From contig CM076146.1 in assembly GCA_038025085.1 (NCBI GenBank), positions 11,718,001 through 11,782,000 of the forward strand: 64,000 nt of DNA, written 5' to 3'. Origin of the DNA: Tetragonia tetragonoides. Taxonomy: Eukaryota; Streptophyta; Magnoliopsida; Caryophyllales; Aizoaceae. Shown piece after piece: positions 23,201 to 34,585 of the stretch. Both the position numbers and the translations under genes were made by a program. Under the pieces are notes generated by a model that saw nothing but the letters and a program-made list of their open reading frames with translations, did not search any database and was not told the origin of the DNA. Each line of letters opens with the position of its first letter. Position 1 is the first letter of the stretch.

Positions 23201-26200
23201 CAGATTTTTTGCTGGATAGGGATTTACAGAAGATTGAGGTGGTTGCAAAAATTTAACAGAGGCAAAAGGTGGGAGAAACGAAGGAGAAGATGTGCCTTAC
23301 TTGCTGCAGTGTATGAAATTTGGTAGGAAAGGAACTCCAGAATATTTCGTGGTAGATCCAGAGATATAGCGCAAATTGTATATAATATTAAAAGTAATGT
23401 GAGTATTCGTATGCTAATGTATACAGATGAGAATATAGATGAAAACACAGTACTACAAAGACTCTTACGTTGATGTTAGAAGACTATATGAGTCTTTAAG
23501 TTGTTATCTTTGTTGTTAGCAGTGGTTTTTGAGGGTGCCTAATTGGCATTATTTAAAGGTGTAATACAGAGAGTGCTATTCCGCCATTCCTTTGGTGAAT
23601 GGAATATAATACTTACCATTTTCCAATAAAAAAAGTTTAGTTTGATGCAAGACTGTATTAAGTAATTGTGTTATTGGAAATTGTATACCGTAATATACTT
23701 CATCCTCTATTTCACTAATATAAGCTGTTTAAAATATTTGGACATCAAAGAAAGTTACTAAATATTTTCAGTTCTAACAAAATTAGTTTAACTTGACTAG
23801 TTTACCCCTTAACTTTAAATTTAATAAAAAAAAGTGAGAAATAAATGAATTAATGTGAAATAAGGATAGACTCGGTAAGAAATAATACATGCTTTACTGA
23901 AATTTTAATTTTTTAAAATATGAAATTAAACTAATTTTCTAAAATGACGTATATTATGAAACAGAGGTATTAGGGAGTACATACAAAGCATTATGATACA
24001 CTGTACGTGAAGACTAATTTGGGACTGCGGGAGTAGAATATACTAATAAGATACATAGGATTGAGAGTTCTTACATTGATGTTGATGTTAATGTTTTCAA
24101 TTACTTGATTCACGAATTGGTTCAACAAAGTGGGGGTAAAACGGTTGGCATTTTTCTTGTAAAACTGAGTGTAGTCATTGGCCCCAAGATTTATGAGGTG
24201 AACTGCTTTGGATAGCAAATTTGTGGTCTGTGCTGTCCCATATTGCTCCTCCAACTTTTGGGTCATATCCACATAATAATAATCCGTTTGCAATTTCAAA
24301 TACAACTGGACCCAGAATAAGAAAAACAACAAAAATATGAGTCAATCACGTTAGGCAAAGAATACAATCAGTTCCATTATAGTACTAAGCATGTGACCCC
24401 GTGTGATTATAATTAATGACAATTCCTAAATTATATGTTAATCATATTAATTATAAATAATAAGGAATATAATATTAGTTGGGTCTACAACCATCATCTT
24501 AAATTTTTAATTGAGTTAATTTCAACAAATGATATCAAAGTTTAATAAGAAAATTTAGCTAGTTTTATTGCTAGTTTCACTCATGGTTGTCTAAATGGAT
24601 CTTCTATTGTACTATTCACTTGCCAACTCATAATAGGAGACCATACTAAAACCCATTTACTCCAAAATACCTTCAAGAGTCTCCTTAAGGACCCCACCAA
24701 CCTACCCCACATTAACTTAATCCATTTTCCACAACAACAAAAAAAAACTTTTATTTCTTTTCTCCTTCTTATGTTTAGCCCAAGCAAAATCTCCTATGTA
24801 GGAGTAGGGGTGAGCGTAACCGGGTATTCACCAGGTACATTACCCGAAATTAAAATTGAATCCATCGTTTTTTAATCAAAAATTGGAATTGAAATTAATT
24901 GCAACAGTTCCTAATTCTTAGGAATTAAAATTGGATTCACCACTTCCTGGATACCCAAGTTGATATTAAAATCCAAATTTATAATTTTCTAAAATCAATA
25001 ATAGTTTATTTAATGACAAAAAACAACAACAATATAAAACCAATGTCAAATTTTAATTCAAAACCTGGCTATTCTCTCTTCTATGACACTACAAGCTTTC
25101 TAGCTGACTCTCATCTTGCCAGGGGTTCTCTCTCTGCTACAGAGAGTACTATGCTATTGTAAACTAAGCATAATCACTTATCACTTAGTCTTTAAATCAT
25201 TAAACTAATGATAGAAAGTGAAATTATACTAACCACAAAATTAAACAATCATGTAAATAAAAGATTATTTGTTTACGTCGGGTACCCAATCGGTTCATGT
25301 TCCCCAAAGTTAGGAATAGGAATTGGAATTAGAATTGGAAGTAATCAATACCGGTACCTATTTTTGAGAAGCGGAATTGGAATTGGTTGACCGGTTCCGA
25401 TTTTGCAATAACCACCGATTTCGAACCTGTTCCAATTCCGATACCGAATACCCGAATTTTCTGCTCACCCCTATGTAGAAGTCCCAACAAAATTGAATAC
25501 CCACAAGGAGACGCCAAAAAAACCCATATACTGCAACATGGGGTTGTCTATTTGTTAGGAGCCCCAATCGACAACCCGCATTGAAGATGCTCTAATAGTT
25601 TACTCAAAATCACACTCTTATTGCCAATGAGGTCTTGACCTAGTGTTAAAGAATGAGGTCCTGGGTACATTAGGTCTTAGATTCGAATCCTCCCACCCCC
25701 GTTGTATGTAAAATTATTGTACTGGCCTCTGTATTTCCCTTGGACCAAAAAAAAATTAAAAATCACACTCTTATTTTCTTTATTTGAATATATATTATGT
25801 ATTATTTATTTTTAAATGTTTACTTATGTGGCATTTTAGATGACATTATACAGATATGCCAACTTTATCTAGACTCTTGATTAAATCGTACTCCTAGACT
25901 CCTACTAATACTTTGTTTTATTTTGCTTTTGGAAAACCTAACCTCATAATATCAAAAACTCATCATCTAGGAACTAGGCTCCGTTTGGTTGGGGTAAAAT
26001 ATGTTTTTGTGATTTTTTTTCTTCTATTTCCCTTTGTTTGGTTTACAAAGTAAGGAAAATGATTTTCAAGGGGATGGGTGAAAATGTTTTCCCTTCAAGA
26101 GGGGAAAACATTTTTTCTGTTTGGGGGACGCTATATCCTCGGATCATTGATAGTGGACTTGATCACAGAGGCAGGCCGTCGAATTTCGGGTTATAAGATC

Positions 26201-27288
26201 AGACATGCACCCAACTTTATCGGGCCTCTGGCCGAGGTTTTGGACCGCTTTCTCGATATTGTTCTTCTTTCAGAGATGTATAACTTTTGATTCTGATATG
26301 TTTTTGAAGTAATTTTTTTAAATTCAGCTAACTTTTCGAGATCTACATATTCGTGGTAGCAGATTTATTTTTGAACTTTTAAAACTATTTTTTTAAAAAC
26401 TTTTCAACCAAATTAAAGAATTTTTTTATTTTCTCATTTTATAATTTTCAATTTTCAATTTATTTGTTTTTTTATTTTTTAATTTGTAATTTTTAATTTT
26501 TTATATAATTTTTTGAATTTTAATATTTGGAAATAATTAAATATTATTTTTATTATTATTCTAATTATTTTTAATTTAGGTTTTAGTTTTACATGAGAAT
26601 TTGTTGTTTTTTTTTTATAATGATTGGAAGGAAAATTTGTTTTTCATGAAAATTGTTTTCCATTGTAACTGAACAACGAAAAATGTGAAGGAAAAATACA
26701 ATTGCAGTTGAAAATAGCTGAAACTGATTTTCAGTTAAAAATCTTTTTCATCTGAAAACGGTTGAAATTTATTTTCCGCAACCAAACTCGTAGTACATAT
26801 CGGATGCACATCTGTACGCGTTTCAGGAAGTACACCAGCAGCAGCATTTGCAAAATTGACCGCTTGTGTATAGTCTGTGACTGTAAGTGTCGGATTCGGA
26901 TAAGGTACTGGAAGTTGTAAGTTAGCCAATTGAGCTGTTAACAATACAAACATACCATATATATCAATTAAAGGCAATATAAATCAATCAATACATACAT
27001 GAAACAAATTAAGCAATGTGCTGGTATGGGTTGATCATTATTACCTATGAAATCAGGGATGAGAAGCCCATCAGAGAACCTTCCTGCAGGCTTTTTGAAG
27101 TAGGTCTGGCCGTAGGGCAAGGCGTTGGCCGGTGTCGGCCCCCTATCGACGTACACGCCTATGCCGGTGTCGTAGAGGGAATCTCCGAACACGTAAAGCG
27201 GGGCAGTATTCGGAATCGTAGGTTGTGAATTGGAACTCAAAGGAAAAAGAAATAATAGTGTTCCACATATTGCTAGTGTAGCCAGCAT
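20261..27288 (-). CDS. GDSL esterase/lipase B, five exons, insertion-laden
   Basis: Exons on the minus strand: 27288-27045, 26934 to about 26801, 24305-24075, 22323-22080, 20490-20261, closely matching gene A (about 360 residues). It has a signal peptide from the ATG at 27288, FGDSLYDTG with Ser37, GRFSDG, LGANDY and WFDAGHPT, so the SGNH catalytic set is complete. Exon 3 has one extra Tyr codon. The weak point is the 5' splice site after exon 2. Where A has CCA|GTACG, B has CCGATATGTACTA followed at once by a MITE. The GT four bases further on would break the frame, while a cryptic GAT|GTGCAT keeps frame and loses three codons. The introns hold a Harbinger-like MITE, SINE, hAT MITE, L1 fragment and two nested MITEs. 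A functional secreted esterase is possible but unproven. Confidence 0.85.
20732..21329. mobile_element. Foldback PIF/Harbinger-like MITE in intron 4 of gene B (outer)
   Basis: It starts GGGCTCGTTTACTTAAATG; the right end, inverted, reads GCTGGCATTTACTTGTAAG. TTA flanks both sides (20729-20731, 21330-21332). The arms fold back (GTAATNNTGATTACAAT in each). Without the inner insert it is about 0.3 kb. No coding capacity. Confidence 0.75.
20974..21270. mobile_element. Second foldback MITE nested inside the first (inner)
   Basis: A 297 bp unit starting GGTGGCGTTTACTTCC and ending GCAAATAAACGAGCCT, with TTA on each side (20971-20973, 21271-21273). Long arms are complementary (GCAATCAAATG...; CATTATATTTGATTGC). 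Removing it restores the outer MITE's CACATTTA-CTATATAAAATG arm, the mirror of its left arm, which confirms the insertion point. Confidence 0.8.
22423..23636 (+). mobile_element. 5'-truncated L1-type LINE fragment in intron 3 of gene B
   Basis: Flanked by the 12 bp duplication TTAGTTTGATGC (22411-22422, 23637-23648). It encodes the C-terminal end of an L1-like ORF2, antisense to the host gene. The part from 22424 includes KFWGSAFLLHDEVLRRIERL, IFFGWDRICTKKKEGG and WNKALVLKW. It continues into a zf-RVT domain: FRTVWEAIAVPKHRV, then after a stop at 23096-23098 the CxxC/H-like end ETCKHLFFDCSYSRAVWQ. Endonuclease and RT are absent. It ends AATAAAAAAAG, a short A tail. It is a dead 5'-truncated copy. 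Confidence 0.85.
24805..25473. mobile_element. hAT-type MITE in intron 2 of gene B
   Basis: Starts TAGGGGTGAGCGTAACC; the right end, inverted, is TAGGGGTGAGCAGAAAA. The flanking 8 bp TGTAGGAG (24797-24804) and TGTAGAAG (25474-25481) differ at one base. Interior repeats of GGAATTGGAATTG-type sequence; no ORF of note. 669 bp. Confidence 0.82.
25623..25758 (+). mobile_element. tRNA-derived SINE in intron 2 of gene B
   Basis: A 136 bp unit with A-box-like TCTTGACCTAGTGTTAA and B-box-like AGATTCGAATCC ends in an A-rich tract. It is flanked by the 17 bp duplication AAAATCACACTCTTATT (25606-25622 and 25759-25775). This is a textbook SINE insertion with intact target duplication, hence recent. A degenerate relative of its 5' end (TGTCTTGATCTAGTGG) lies near 27580. 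Confidence 0.88.
25978..26793. mobile_element. Harbinger-like MITE abutting exon 2 of gene B
   Basis: The left end GGCTCCGTTTGGTTGGGG and right end CCGCAACCAAACTCG match the terminal family of the 9475-15339 MITE, with a TAG/TA on each side. The arms carry GAAAATNATTTTCA repeats. The middle (about 26120-26280) is GC-richer and code-like, foreign to the AT-rich arms. The copy ends about 8 bp from the coding edge of exon 2 of gene B. The matching spot in gene A intron 2 (18361-18420) is uninterrupted. Confidence 0.65.
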
Positions 27289-27913
27289 CTTGTTATTGTT
27301 AGTTTCCACAAGTTAATCGTTGCGTGGTGACAAATAATATATGATCGAATTGTGGTATTAAACGCAGCTCTTTGGTGCATTAAGTTGTCTTTGAGTCTTT
27401 AGTGACATGTCCTGACTATTGTTTCCTGTTAACTACTTCGCGGACTATACTTTATTTCTTAATTTATTAAGAGTAGTAGCAAATTCTTTAAAGCAAAGTT
27501 GGCATGGCACATTGAATGTTAGGAGATGGCTACACTATTATTTTATGCGGTAATATCACTGGACAACCTGATGATGAATGATGTCTTGATCTAGTGGTTA
27601 AAACTGAATATTGTACCTTATCTGGACCTCGGAAAAGAAAAGAAAAAACAATATGAGTGGACAGACGGTGTTAGTAGCATCCGGATTAATAGCATCCTTA
27701 TCCTAAGCCACAAAGTTAGTCATCATGTTTCACACAACAATTCTTTTGGGTTGGGCATCGGTTGTTAACAATCATTTTCGGGTTGTACATCAATGATGGT
27801 CACTTAATCACAAAGCATGCCTAGATGAGGATTAACTTTTACATGCATAAAAATGTACGCAAATTCAATTAAATTCCACAACTGCTTTTTTTCGAATCAT
27901 TATATATACCATC
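27289..27913. other. Upstream region of GDSL gene B
   Basis: Related to the upstream region of gene A (19391-20004), so the tandem duplication covered promoter DNA too. Shared strings include the ACCAAAGA.CTGC / TTTAAATAC promoter block and the TATACCATC site. A partial SINE-like segment lies near 27575-27650. No other gene seen. Confidence 0.6.
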
Positions 27914-28547
27914 AGTCGTATTTCCAAATGAGTCTTTTTTATAGAGGATCATTGCTATTTGAGTCTTTTTTGTTGCTCCGACGACAAATGGGTCTTTAAT
28001 TAATTTGACTCGGCCATTAAAGTCCATTTGGCCCATTATTTCTTAAATATCAGCCCATTATATTTTCATTAGGCGGGGTAGTTAACACAAAGCCTTCCTC
28101 TCTTCCTCTTATATTTCTTTTCACCCTAATTGAACGAAATCAGGGTTTGAGAACGAAAAGGGAGAAATTATGATATTTGTACTTGCAATGATTTTCTTAG
28201 GCAAGATTGTTGGTGTTTTTAAGTAATGATGGTGGGTGAATGGTGTAATATGTAATGCGTACGTTTAGGTAAATGAAGGATATGGAACCCTTAAAAAAAA
28301 TGAAGAATATGGGGATTCTGTAATATTCAGTTGCAAGTAATAGCAGCAGAGTAAAGTAAAAAAAAGGGCAGGTAAATAGCAATAAATTCCAATAATTCAA
28401 AATGGCGGGACTTTTGTATCGGATGAGCGAGTCATGGACTTTAATGGCCGAATCAAATTAATTAAAGACTCAGTTGTCACCGGAGCAACAAAAAAGACTC
28501 AAATGGTAATGACCCCTATAAAAAAGGCCCATCTGAAAATGTGGCCT
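27914..28547. mobile_element. Non-autonomous MULE-like element with long inverted repeats
   Basis: Terminal inverted repeats exceed 120 bp: the left arm holds GAGTCTTTTTTGTTGCTCCG, and the right arm holds its complement followed by matching TTTAATTAATTTGA. Nine-base flanks TATACCATC (27905-27913) and AATACCATC (28548-28556) fit the Mutator target size. The duplicate locus at 19996-20004 has a single uninterrupted TATACCATC, the empty site. 634 bp, no transposase. Confidence 0.8.
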
Positions 28548-28556
28548 AATACCATC

Positions 28557-29047
28557 TCACAGTGCAAGAAGATCGATCCAACAAACAACCACATAGGTTC
28601 AAATATGGGACGAGGGCCAGCATTTCTAATGGGCATTGAGAGCTTTATTAGGTAGAGAGGACAATTATCTGAAGGTAGGCCAGACGGCGTGGGAAAGAGA
28701 GGCAGGGGATATAGGGCCATTTTAGTTGTTTGGAGTTTGGATACGAAACATTACAACACGCTCTTTTTCTTCTAGCTGCAAAAGTGCCAATAGTACACAA
28801 GGGATCGACTTCGATCAAGATGCCTTCTTGGAAAAAGTAAAAGAAAGCTAAGGACCGATTTAGTTTGTTAAATTGTCCTCTAAGAACGGGTTGTTAAATT
28901 TTCCCAATTGTCCTTTAAGAACGGGTTGTTAAATTTTCCCAATTGTTCCCAATTGTCCTTCAAGAACTGGCTGTTAAATTTTCAAAATAAACAAAGCAAT
29001 TGATTTCTTTCAAGATCAGGCTTGGCGGGGTTAATCCCCCTGAATGG
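28557..29047. other. Upstream flank of the GDSL duplication and intergenic repeats
   Basis: 28557-28620 still matches the sequence upstream of gene A (GATCCAACAAACAACCACA), marking the far edge of the duplicated unit. At 28866-28985 a ~36 bp unit (TTAAGAACGGGTTGTTAAAT plus TTTCCCAATTGTCC) repeats about three times. No gene is seen. Confidence 0.6.
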
Positions 29048-30915
29048 TGATACTCTCCGCAAATATACGGAAATATCGCGTAATACAAAAGATATCGTGT
29101 CCATAAGGAGTAGGCCTGGCAAAAGCTGACTCGACCCGACAATCTGACCTAAACCTTACCTGAAAAAAGTGGGTTAGGGTTGAGATTTTCAACCCGTTTA
29201 TTAAATGGGTTAGGTTAAGGTCGAAATTTTCAACCCGAAAACGACCTGTTCAACCTGTTTACTTACATATGTCAATTTTATTTTCGAAATTCAGTAAATA
29301 TTTATGAGCCAAATAATTAATAATCATTAAAAATTATAAATTTTCCTTAATCCAATAGTTTATTTTTTATATATCTACTTACTATAGAAAATTGAGGGTA
29401 TCTATCCCATTTATATCAGATTTTTACCATTTTTTTACTTATAATAAATTAGTTAAATGGGTTAAACGGGTCGACCTGTTTATTAAATGGGTTGGGTTAG
29501 GGTTGGAGTTTTCGACCCATTTAAAAAACAGGTCAGTTGGGTTGAACGCGAACCCGACCCGACCTGATCTGTTTGCCAAGCCTAACAAGGAGCAAGGGTT
29601 TCAATTACTAAAATGCCCTAGAATTGGGGAAGCTAAGCAAATTGGGGTTTTCAATTGATTTTTGTTTAATTATCTACTTCATCCAACTAACGAAAACAAT
29701 CTAAGTATGAAATATTGAAGGATTAATTTGATGGACTAAAACACTAAAATTGAGGTTTCCATCCCACTATGCCTAACAATGTGAAACAACTATCTCCTTA
29801 GGTTATGATAGAAACTTAATGGGTTATCATCCACAAACAAACCAACTATCACCCTCTCTCAAGGGATAATAGACATCTAACATGCTCAACTCCTACTTTT
29901 GTGGTAATTAGGCTTATAAGATAACAAGCATAAGATGATTAACAAACCACTAATCAAACCAACTACTTTCGTGATGCATTGACTAGTTTGATATCAAGGG
30001 TTTAATATTAAGCCACACTTCTCAATGTAAGACTTAATAAACAAGAATTTAGACAAAATACTCTCTCATGCATTTTATCAAACACCTAGCATACTCAATA
30101 TCAACATTGAAGTTTTCACCACAAAATCAAGGGGAATGGGTCATTCACACATTAATAAAGCATAATGGGGCTTAATCCCCAATCCTAGATAGGAAACTAC
30201 TCCCTAATCATGGGATTAAGCATAATAAACATCATAACAACAATACCCATTATCATTCAAAAACAAAGCTTCAAACTTGCAATATTGATAGAAAGAGAGA
30301 GAAGAGAGAAAACTTACAACCAATTATTAAGAGATGACTAAAGAGTAGATTAACTCTAATTACCCAAAATTTTACACTCACTAATTACTCTAAACTCACT
30401 ATTTGAGGAACACTAATGAAACCCTAGAAAAGTTAAGCTAAAGATGAGATGATCCCCGGTCCCGTACAAGGGAGGGGTTATTTATAGGCATAGTAAGTTT
30501 CGTGAAAGAAAAGCCAAGAAAAACGGACTCCTGGGAAAAAAACGGCTAGGCCGTTTTTCCAGGGGCAGGCTGTTTGTTTGGGTGGAGACCACCAGCAGCT
30601 TCAGAAGTCTTGGAAAAGGGAAAAACGACCATTTTTCCTAGCCCGTTTTTCTTCCAGCAGGCCATTTTTCCCAATTTTCAAGCTCTTTTGCGACTTTAGG
30701 CTTGAATCATCACTCCATCTTTCCTTTCTCTTAATCTATTACCCTCTATTTGATCCATAAAGCCTACAAAATATTCTAAAACACCAAAAGGCCAAGAAAA
30801 CGTAATATAGAAATAAAAGATAAACTAATCTACTAAAAATGCAATTAAAATACTAAAAACTAGCTAAAACTAATATGAAATCATGCTGAATTATGCACAA
30901 TAAACATGTGCATCA
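29048..30915 (-). mobile_element. Athila-like LTR (minus orientation) with a hAT MITE inside
   Basis: On the plus strand it runs from TGATACTCTCCGC to GTGCATCA, so TG...CA ends. Immediately right is AACTCCCCCATGCTAAAC which, read on the minus strand, is the purine tract GTTTAGCATGGGGGAGTT of Athila-type elements. That makes this a 3' LTR of a minus-strand element. A minus-strand TATA (CTATAAATAACCCC) lies near 30477-30490. Without the MITE the LTR is about 1.39 kb. No 5 bp target duplication could be matched. Confidence 0.65.
29111..29584. mobile_element. hAT-type MITE inside the Athila-like LTR
   Basis: The left end TAGGCCTGGCAAAAGC and the right end, inverted, TAGGCTTGGCAAACAG, are flanked by ATAAGGAG (29103-29110) and ACAAGGAG (29585-29592), an 8 bp duplication with one change. 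The interior is full of AACCCG/GGGTTNGGGTT repeats. 474 bp, noncoding. Confidence 0.82.
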
Positions 30916-31580
30916 AACTCCCCCATGCTAAACCTTTGCTTGTCCTCAGGCAAATACAAAATAGTAATCACAACATTAGACAATTAGGTTAGCACAACAA
31001 GTTTAAGAAGTCACCCATTCAATTGAGACACCATGATGAGATATTTGGCAAGGGAATCAAGAGTGCAAAACCGTCAAGGCCAAAATTTAAACACGGAAAA
31101 CCAATATTCAATTTAGGCTCAAAGTTTGGCAAGAAGTCCAATTGCCACAAAGCATAAGAGCACTCAACCGATTCGATAATCCTACTCAAGAAACAAAATA
31201 AGTTAGCTCGATAGACCCTCGTTTTAGGAAGTGTGAGTCGCTCAAACTCAATCGTGTTTGGGGTAACAATGAATTATCACTCAAGATTCGAACATCGTTG
31301 GCACCCTACCATAAGCTTGCCCAGATTCTAAGATCTCTACCGCTCGATAACACACTAATTACCATGATCAAAAGGTCTTTTTGGGTTGTAATGAGGCTTG
31401 GGGTAAGGGTAGGATAGATCGTTTCGGAAATGTAGGTTAGGAGTCAAAAAAGACTAGTGAAGTCACTAACATCCTCTCAAATCCTCGCGAAAGATCAAAG
31501 AAAATGCAAAAATAAACTCCACCCTCAAAACTCCAACTAAACAAAAAAACATCATCTCATGAACTACATAAACCTCGAAC
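30916..31580 (-). other. 3' noncoding part of the Athila-like element, left piece
   Basis: This starts with the purine tract next to the LTR and continues as noncoding spacer. It is interrupted at 31581-31585 by Tat element 1 and resumes at 57606. No coding sequence is supported. Confidence 0.5.
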
Positions 31581-31585
31581 ACAAG

Positions 31586-33261
31586 TGTAAGGACCCGGGA
31601 TTTCTCGCCACAGAGTGTGTCCTTATAGAAAATTTGTAAGTTGGGGGTTTAGATAAGTTCAAGGAACCGTCGAGTTAGAAAAGCTTTTGGAAAGACTTGA
31701 ATTGAATAAAAACCATGAAAGAGGTCACAAATCTGCTATCGGCGTTTTATCGAAGGGACAAACCGAAGGGGCAATCCGAAGGGACAACCCAATAGCGCGA
31801 TAAGTGAACTAATCATGTTTTACAAAGACTCCCGCTCATATAGAACATATGAGTACCAAAGAATAAAGGGTTCGGGGGCAAAGGTACGAGGTGGGAAGGT
31901 GTTAGGCACCCAACTCGCCCGTTTTATGACGGCCTCTACTAACTCAAGTTTGCTTAATAATTTAAAGACATAATTCCCATGCAAAACCGGATTAACAACC
32001 TAGACTTAGACTATTAATTGGTTCATCACAAGCATCACAACATTTATTTTAACCCTTGTTTAGACATGCATTTGATTGACAAGTTGAACATTACAACAAC
32101 TAGACATGCTTGGAAGGACAATATTTAGGAAGCAATAAAAGACGTTATACTAGCATGATATCTACATTATGACTACTAGAAAACAAACAATTAGACAAGT
32201 AATTTAATTTGAGCCCTCAGGAGTTTAGTACCTGAACTGTAGGCTATGTTTGATAAGAATAGTGAAGACAAGATCTTAAGTTAGGAAGAAAGAGAGGGAA
32301 GCTCGGTGTCAATACTCCCGAGAATAGAATAGAATTGTTTAAGGAAGAAAGAGGGAGAAGCTCAGAGTCAATACTACTGAGAATAGAGGGTGTCAACTGT
32401 AGACAACGTCTTTTGAACTGAGGGAGGAGGGTTGTATTTATAGGCGCAGGAGTAGGGTTGGACGGGTGAAGAATGGTCGAAATTTGGAGTTGGGCTTAAA
32501 AAAGACGGGCTTCGGAAGACTCTGCGAGTGCCGCTACAGGCTCTGGTGAGCACCGCTAGCGGCTCTGGTGAGCACCGCTAGCGGCTCTGGTGAGCGGCGC
32601 TAGCGGCTCAGACCAGCGGCGTTAGCGGCGCTGGATTTTATTCCAGAGTCGCTGAAAGCTGTCAGCTGCCATCTGGATGTTTTACGGGCTATATCTCACT
32701 CGTTTGGGCTCCGAATTGGATGATTCAAGATGCGTTGAAAATATTGTTGGGTCTAGTTTCAAATGGCTTTGGTCTCAGGCCCACATATTTTGTAGATCTC
32801 GAGATATACCCGAAAGAGTAAGGAGATATCAGTTTTGGAGTACGCATCAATGTTGGGCTCGTAACTCCTTGGTTGGGAATGTGGTGTGGGCTCAAGATAG
32901 GTCATTGAAAAGATATTTGAATAAAGAATTCAGAAATATAATGCTCACAAATTAAATCAACCAAATGAACTCCCAAATGGGGCTGGAAACACGGTCCACA
33001 GTATTCGACTATATTTGTTTTGACCCTTAAGTTTGTTTGGCCATAACTCTTCGGTGCGGAATCGTATTTGGACACGGAAGGAAGAAATGGAAAGCTCTTA
33101 AAAGGGGCTTTTAAATGAAGTGGAAATTAAGGAGTGATCGAGGAAAACCCTGAGACCTTATTTTACCTATCAAAGCAAAAATAGCATTCAAGTTTATAAA
33201 TTACTCCTTTTATCATCGGGATTTTGCGGAAAAATCTGAAGGCACTTTTTTGGCGTCTACA
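31586..33261 (-). repeat. 3' LTR of Tat element 1
   Basis: 1676 bp. It contains, at 32515-32640, a GC-rich array of GCTAGCGGC palindromic units, and a minus-strand TATA-like box near 32430. The strings GATTTCTCGCCACAGAGTG and GGTGGGAAGGTGTTAGGC have counterparts in the other LTR. Confidence 0.92.
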
Positions 33262-33275
33262 GAAGCCCCCACTTT
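33262..33275 (-). other. Polypurine tract of Tat element 1
   Basis: On the minus strand AAAGTGGGGGCTTC sits directly before the LTR start TGTAGACGCC, the usual plus-strand primer of Tat-lineage elements. Confidence 0.85.
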
Positions 33276-33899
33276 GATCTAGATTGAGTAAAAGCGAAGA
33301 TCAAAGTATTTCGAAGGCGACATGCAGGATGCTAATGTACACATGGTGTGTAAGAGTGTACAATATGTATGCATATGAAGACAAACCTGAGTCGGGACAT
33401 GCTTTTAGCGTGCTAAGATTTCATCTCTGTGAACACAAGAAAAAATAAAGGTTATGGTTAGCAGGATAGAACACCGCTCATAGATGGCCTAAACGTCTGT
33501 TGGGGACCTGTATTCAGAGTGAATGAAACATTTAGCAATACTTTGAGAATGATCAACGTAGAGTGCTTCGACAGACAGTGACTAAACACCGCTTGGCGGG
33601 TGCCGAGATTCTGTCCCTGTACGAGAAACGAAAAAGTGGACGAGATAGCGCGATTAAAAATAACGGCTGTAAATGGGAAGTAACACTGGTGAGAGTGAAT
33701 AGTATAAATGCTTTATCGAGGAAACAGTGACTAAGCACCACTCGGCGGATGTCGAGATTCCGTCCCTGCACAAGAAACGAAAAGGTCAACGAGACAGTGC
33801 GATCAAAATGACGGCTGTAAAATGGTTGAACCATATGAACAATTTAAATGCAATAGCTTAAGAAATCATTGACTGAAACATATAAAAAAAATAAAGGAC

Positions 33900-34201
33900 A
33901 GTATAACCGAAACAGTTTAAGCAATAATTGACTGACACAAATGAGTAACCTCGTAGAAGGCAAGTTTAACCGCAATAGCTTAAGCGATCATTGACTGACC
34001 CGAATTTATGACCTCGTAGAAGGCCAATTTAACTGTAATAGCTTAAGCGGACATTGATTGACCCGAATTTGTGACCTCGTAGAAGGCCAGTTTAGCCGCA
34101 TTAGCTTAAGCGGACATTGACTGACCCGAATTTGTGACCTCGTAGAAGGTCAGTTTAACCGCAATAGCTTAAGCGGACATTGACTGACCCGAATTTGTGA
34201 C
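33900..34201 (-). repeat. 63 bp tandem repeat, about 4-5 copies
   Basis: The unit contains ACCTCGTAGAAGGCCAGTTT, AATAGCTTAAGCGGACATTG and ACTGACCCGAATTTGTG. TCGTAGAAGG starts at 33951 and 34014 and recurs at the same ~63 base spacing. It lies in the 3' UTR of element 1, where Tat elements often carry tandem repeats. Confidence 0.9.
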
Positions 34202-34585
34202 GTTGGGACTTTGGGACATTGGGACATTGAGACATTGGGACGTTGAGACGTTGGGTCATTAAGACATTGGGGCATTGGGACTTTGAAATAGTTGGGACAT
34301 TGGGATTTTGGGACATTGAGACATTGGGATACTGGGACTTTGGGACATTGAGACATTGGGTCATTGGGATTTTGGTATTTTTGAGACTTTGGGATATCGG
34401 GACTTTGAGACTTTGGGATATCGAGACTTTGGGACATTGAGACTTTGGGACATTGGGACTTTGGGACATTGAGACATTGGGTCATGGGAATTTTGGGATT
34501 TTGAGACCTTTGGGATATCCGGACTTTGAGACTTTGGGATATCGAGACTTTGGGACATTGAGATTTTGGGACATTGATGAGGCCA
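34198..34585 (-). repeat. ~12 bp minisatellite (TTGGGACATTGAGAC family)
   Basis: About 390 bp of variants of TTTGGGACATTGAGA and TTTGGGATATCGAGA. The period is close to 12 and therefore keeps reading frame, so several frames stay open and encode SQCPNVPKSQ-like repeats. Confidence 0.9.

Noticed and set aside
27573..27660. A second SINE upstream of gene B
   Set aside because: Only the A-box-like part matches; no B box or target duplication could be placed.
29048..30915. Treating this as part of Tat element 1
   Set aside because: Element 1 is bounded by its own ACAAG duplication at 31581-31585, and the purine tract at 30916 belongs to a different, Athila-like element.
33900..34201. Regular 63 bp repeats resembling a CRISPR array
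   Set aside because: Whole units repeat without unique spacers, in a plant retrotransposon 3' UTR; there are no cas genes.
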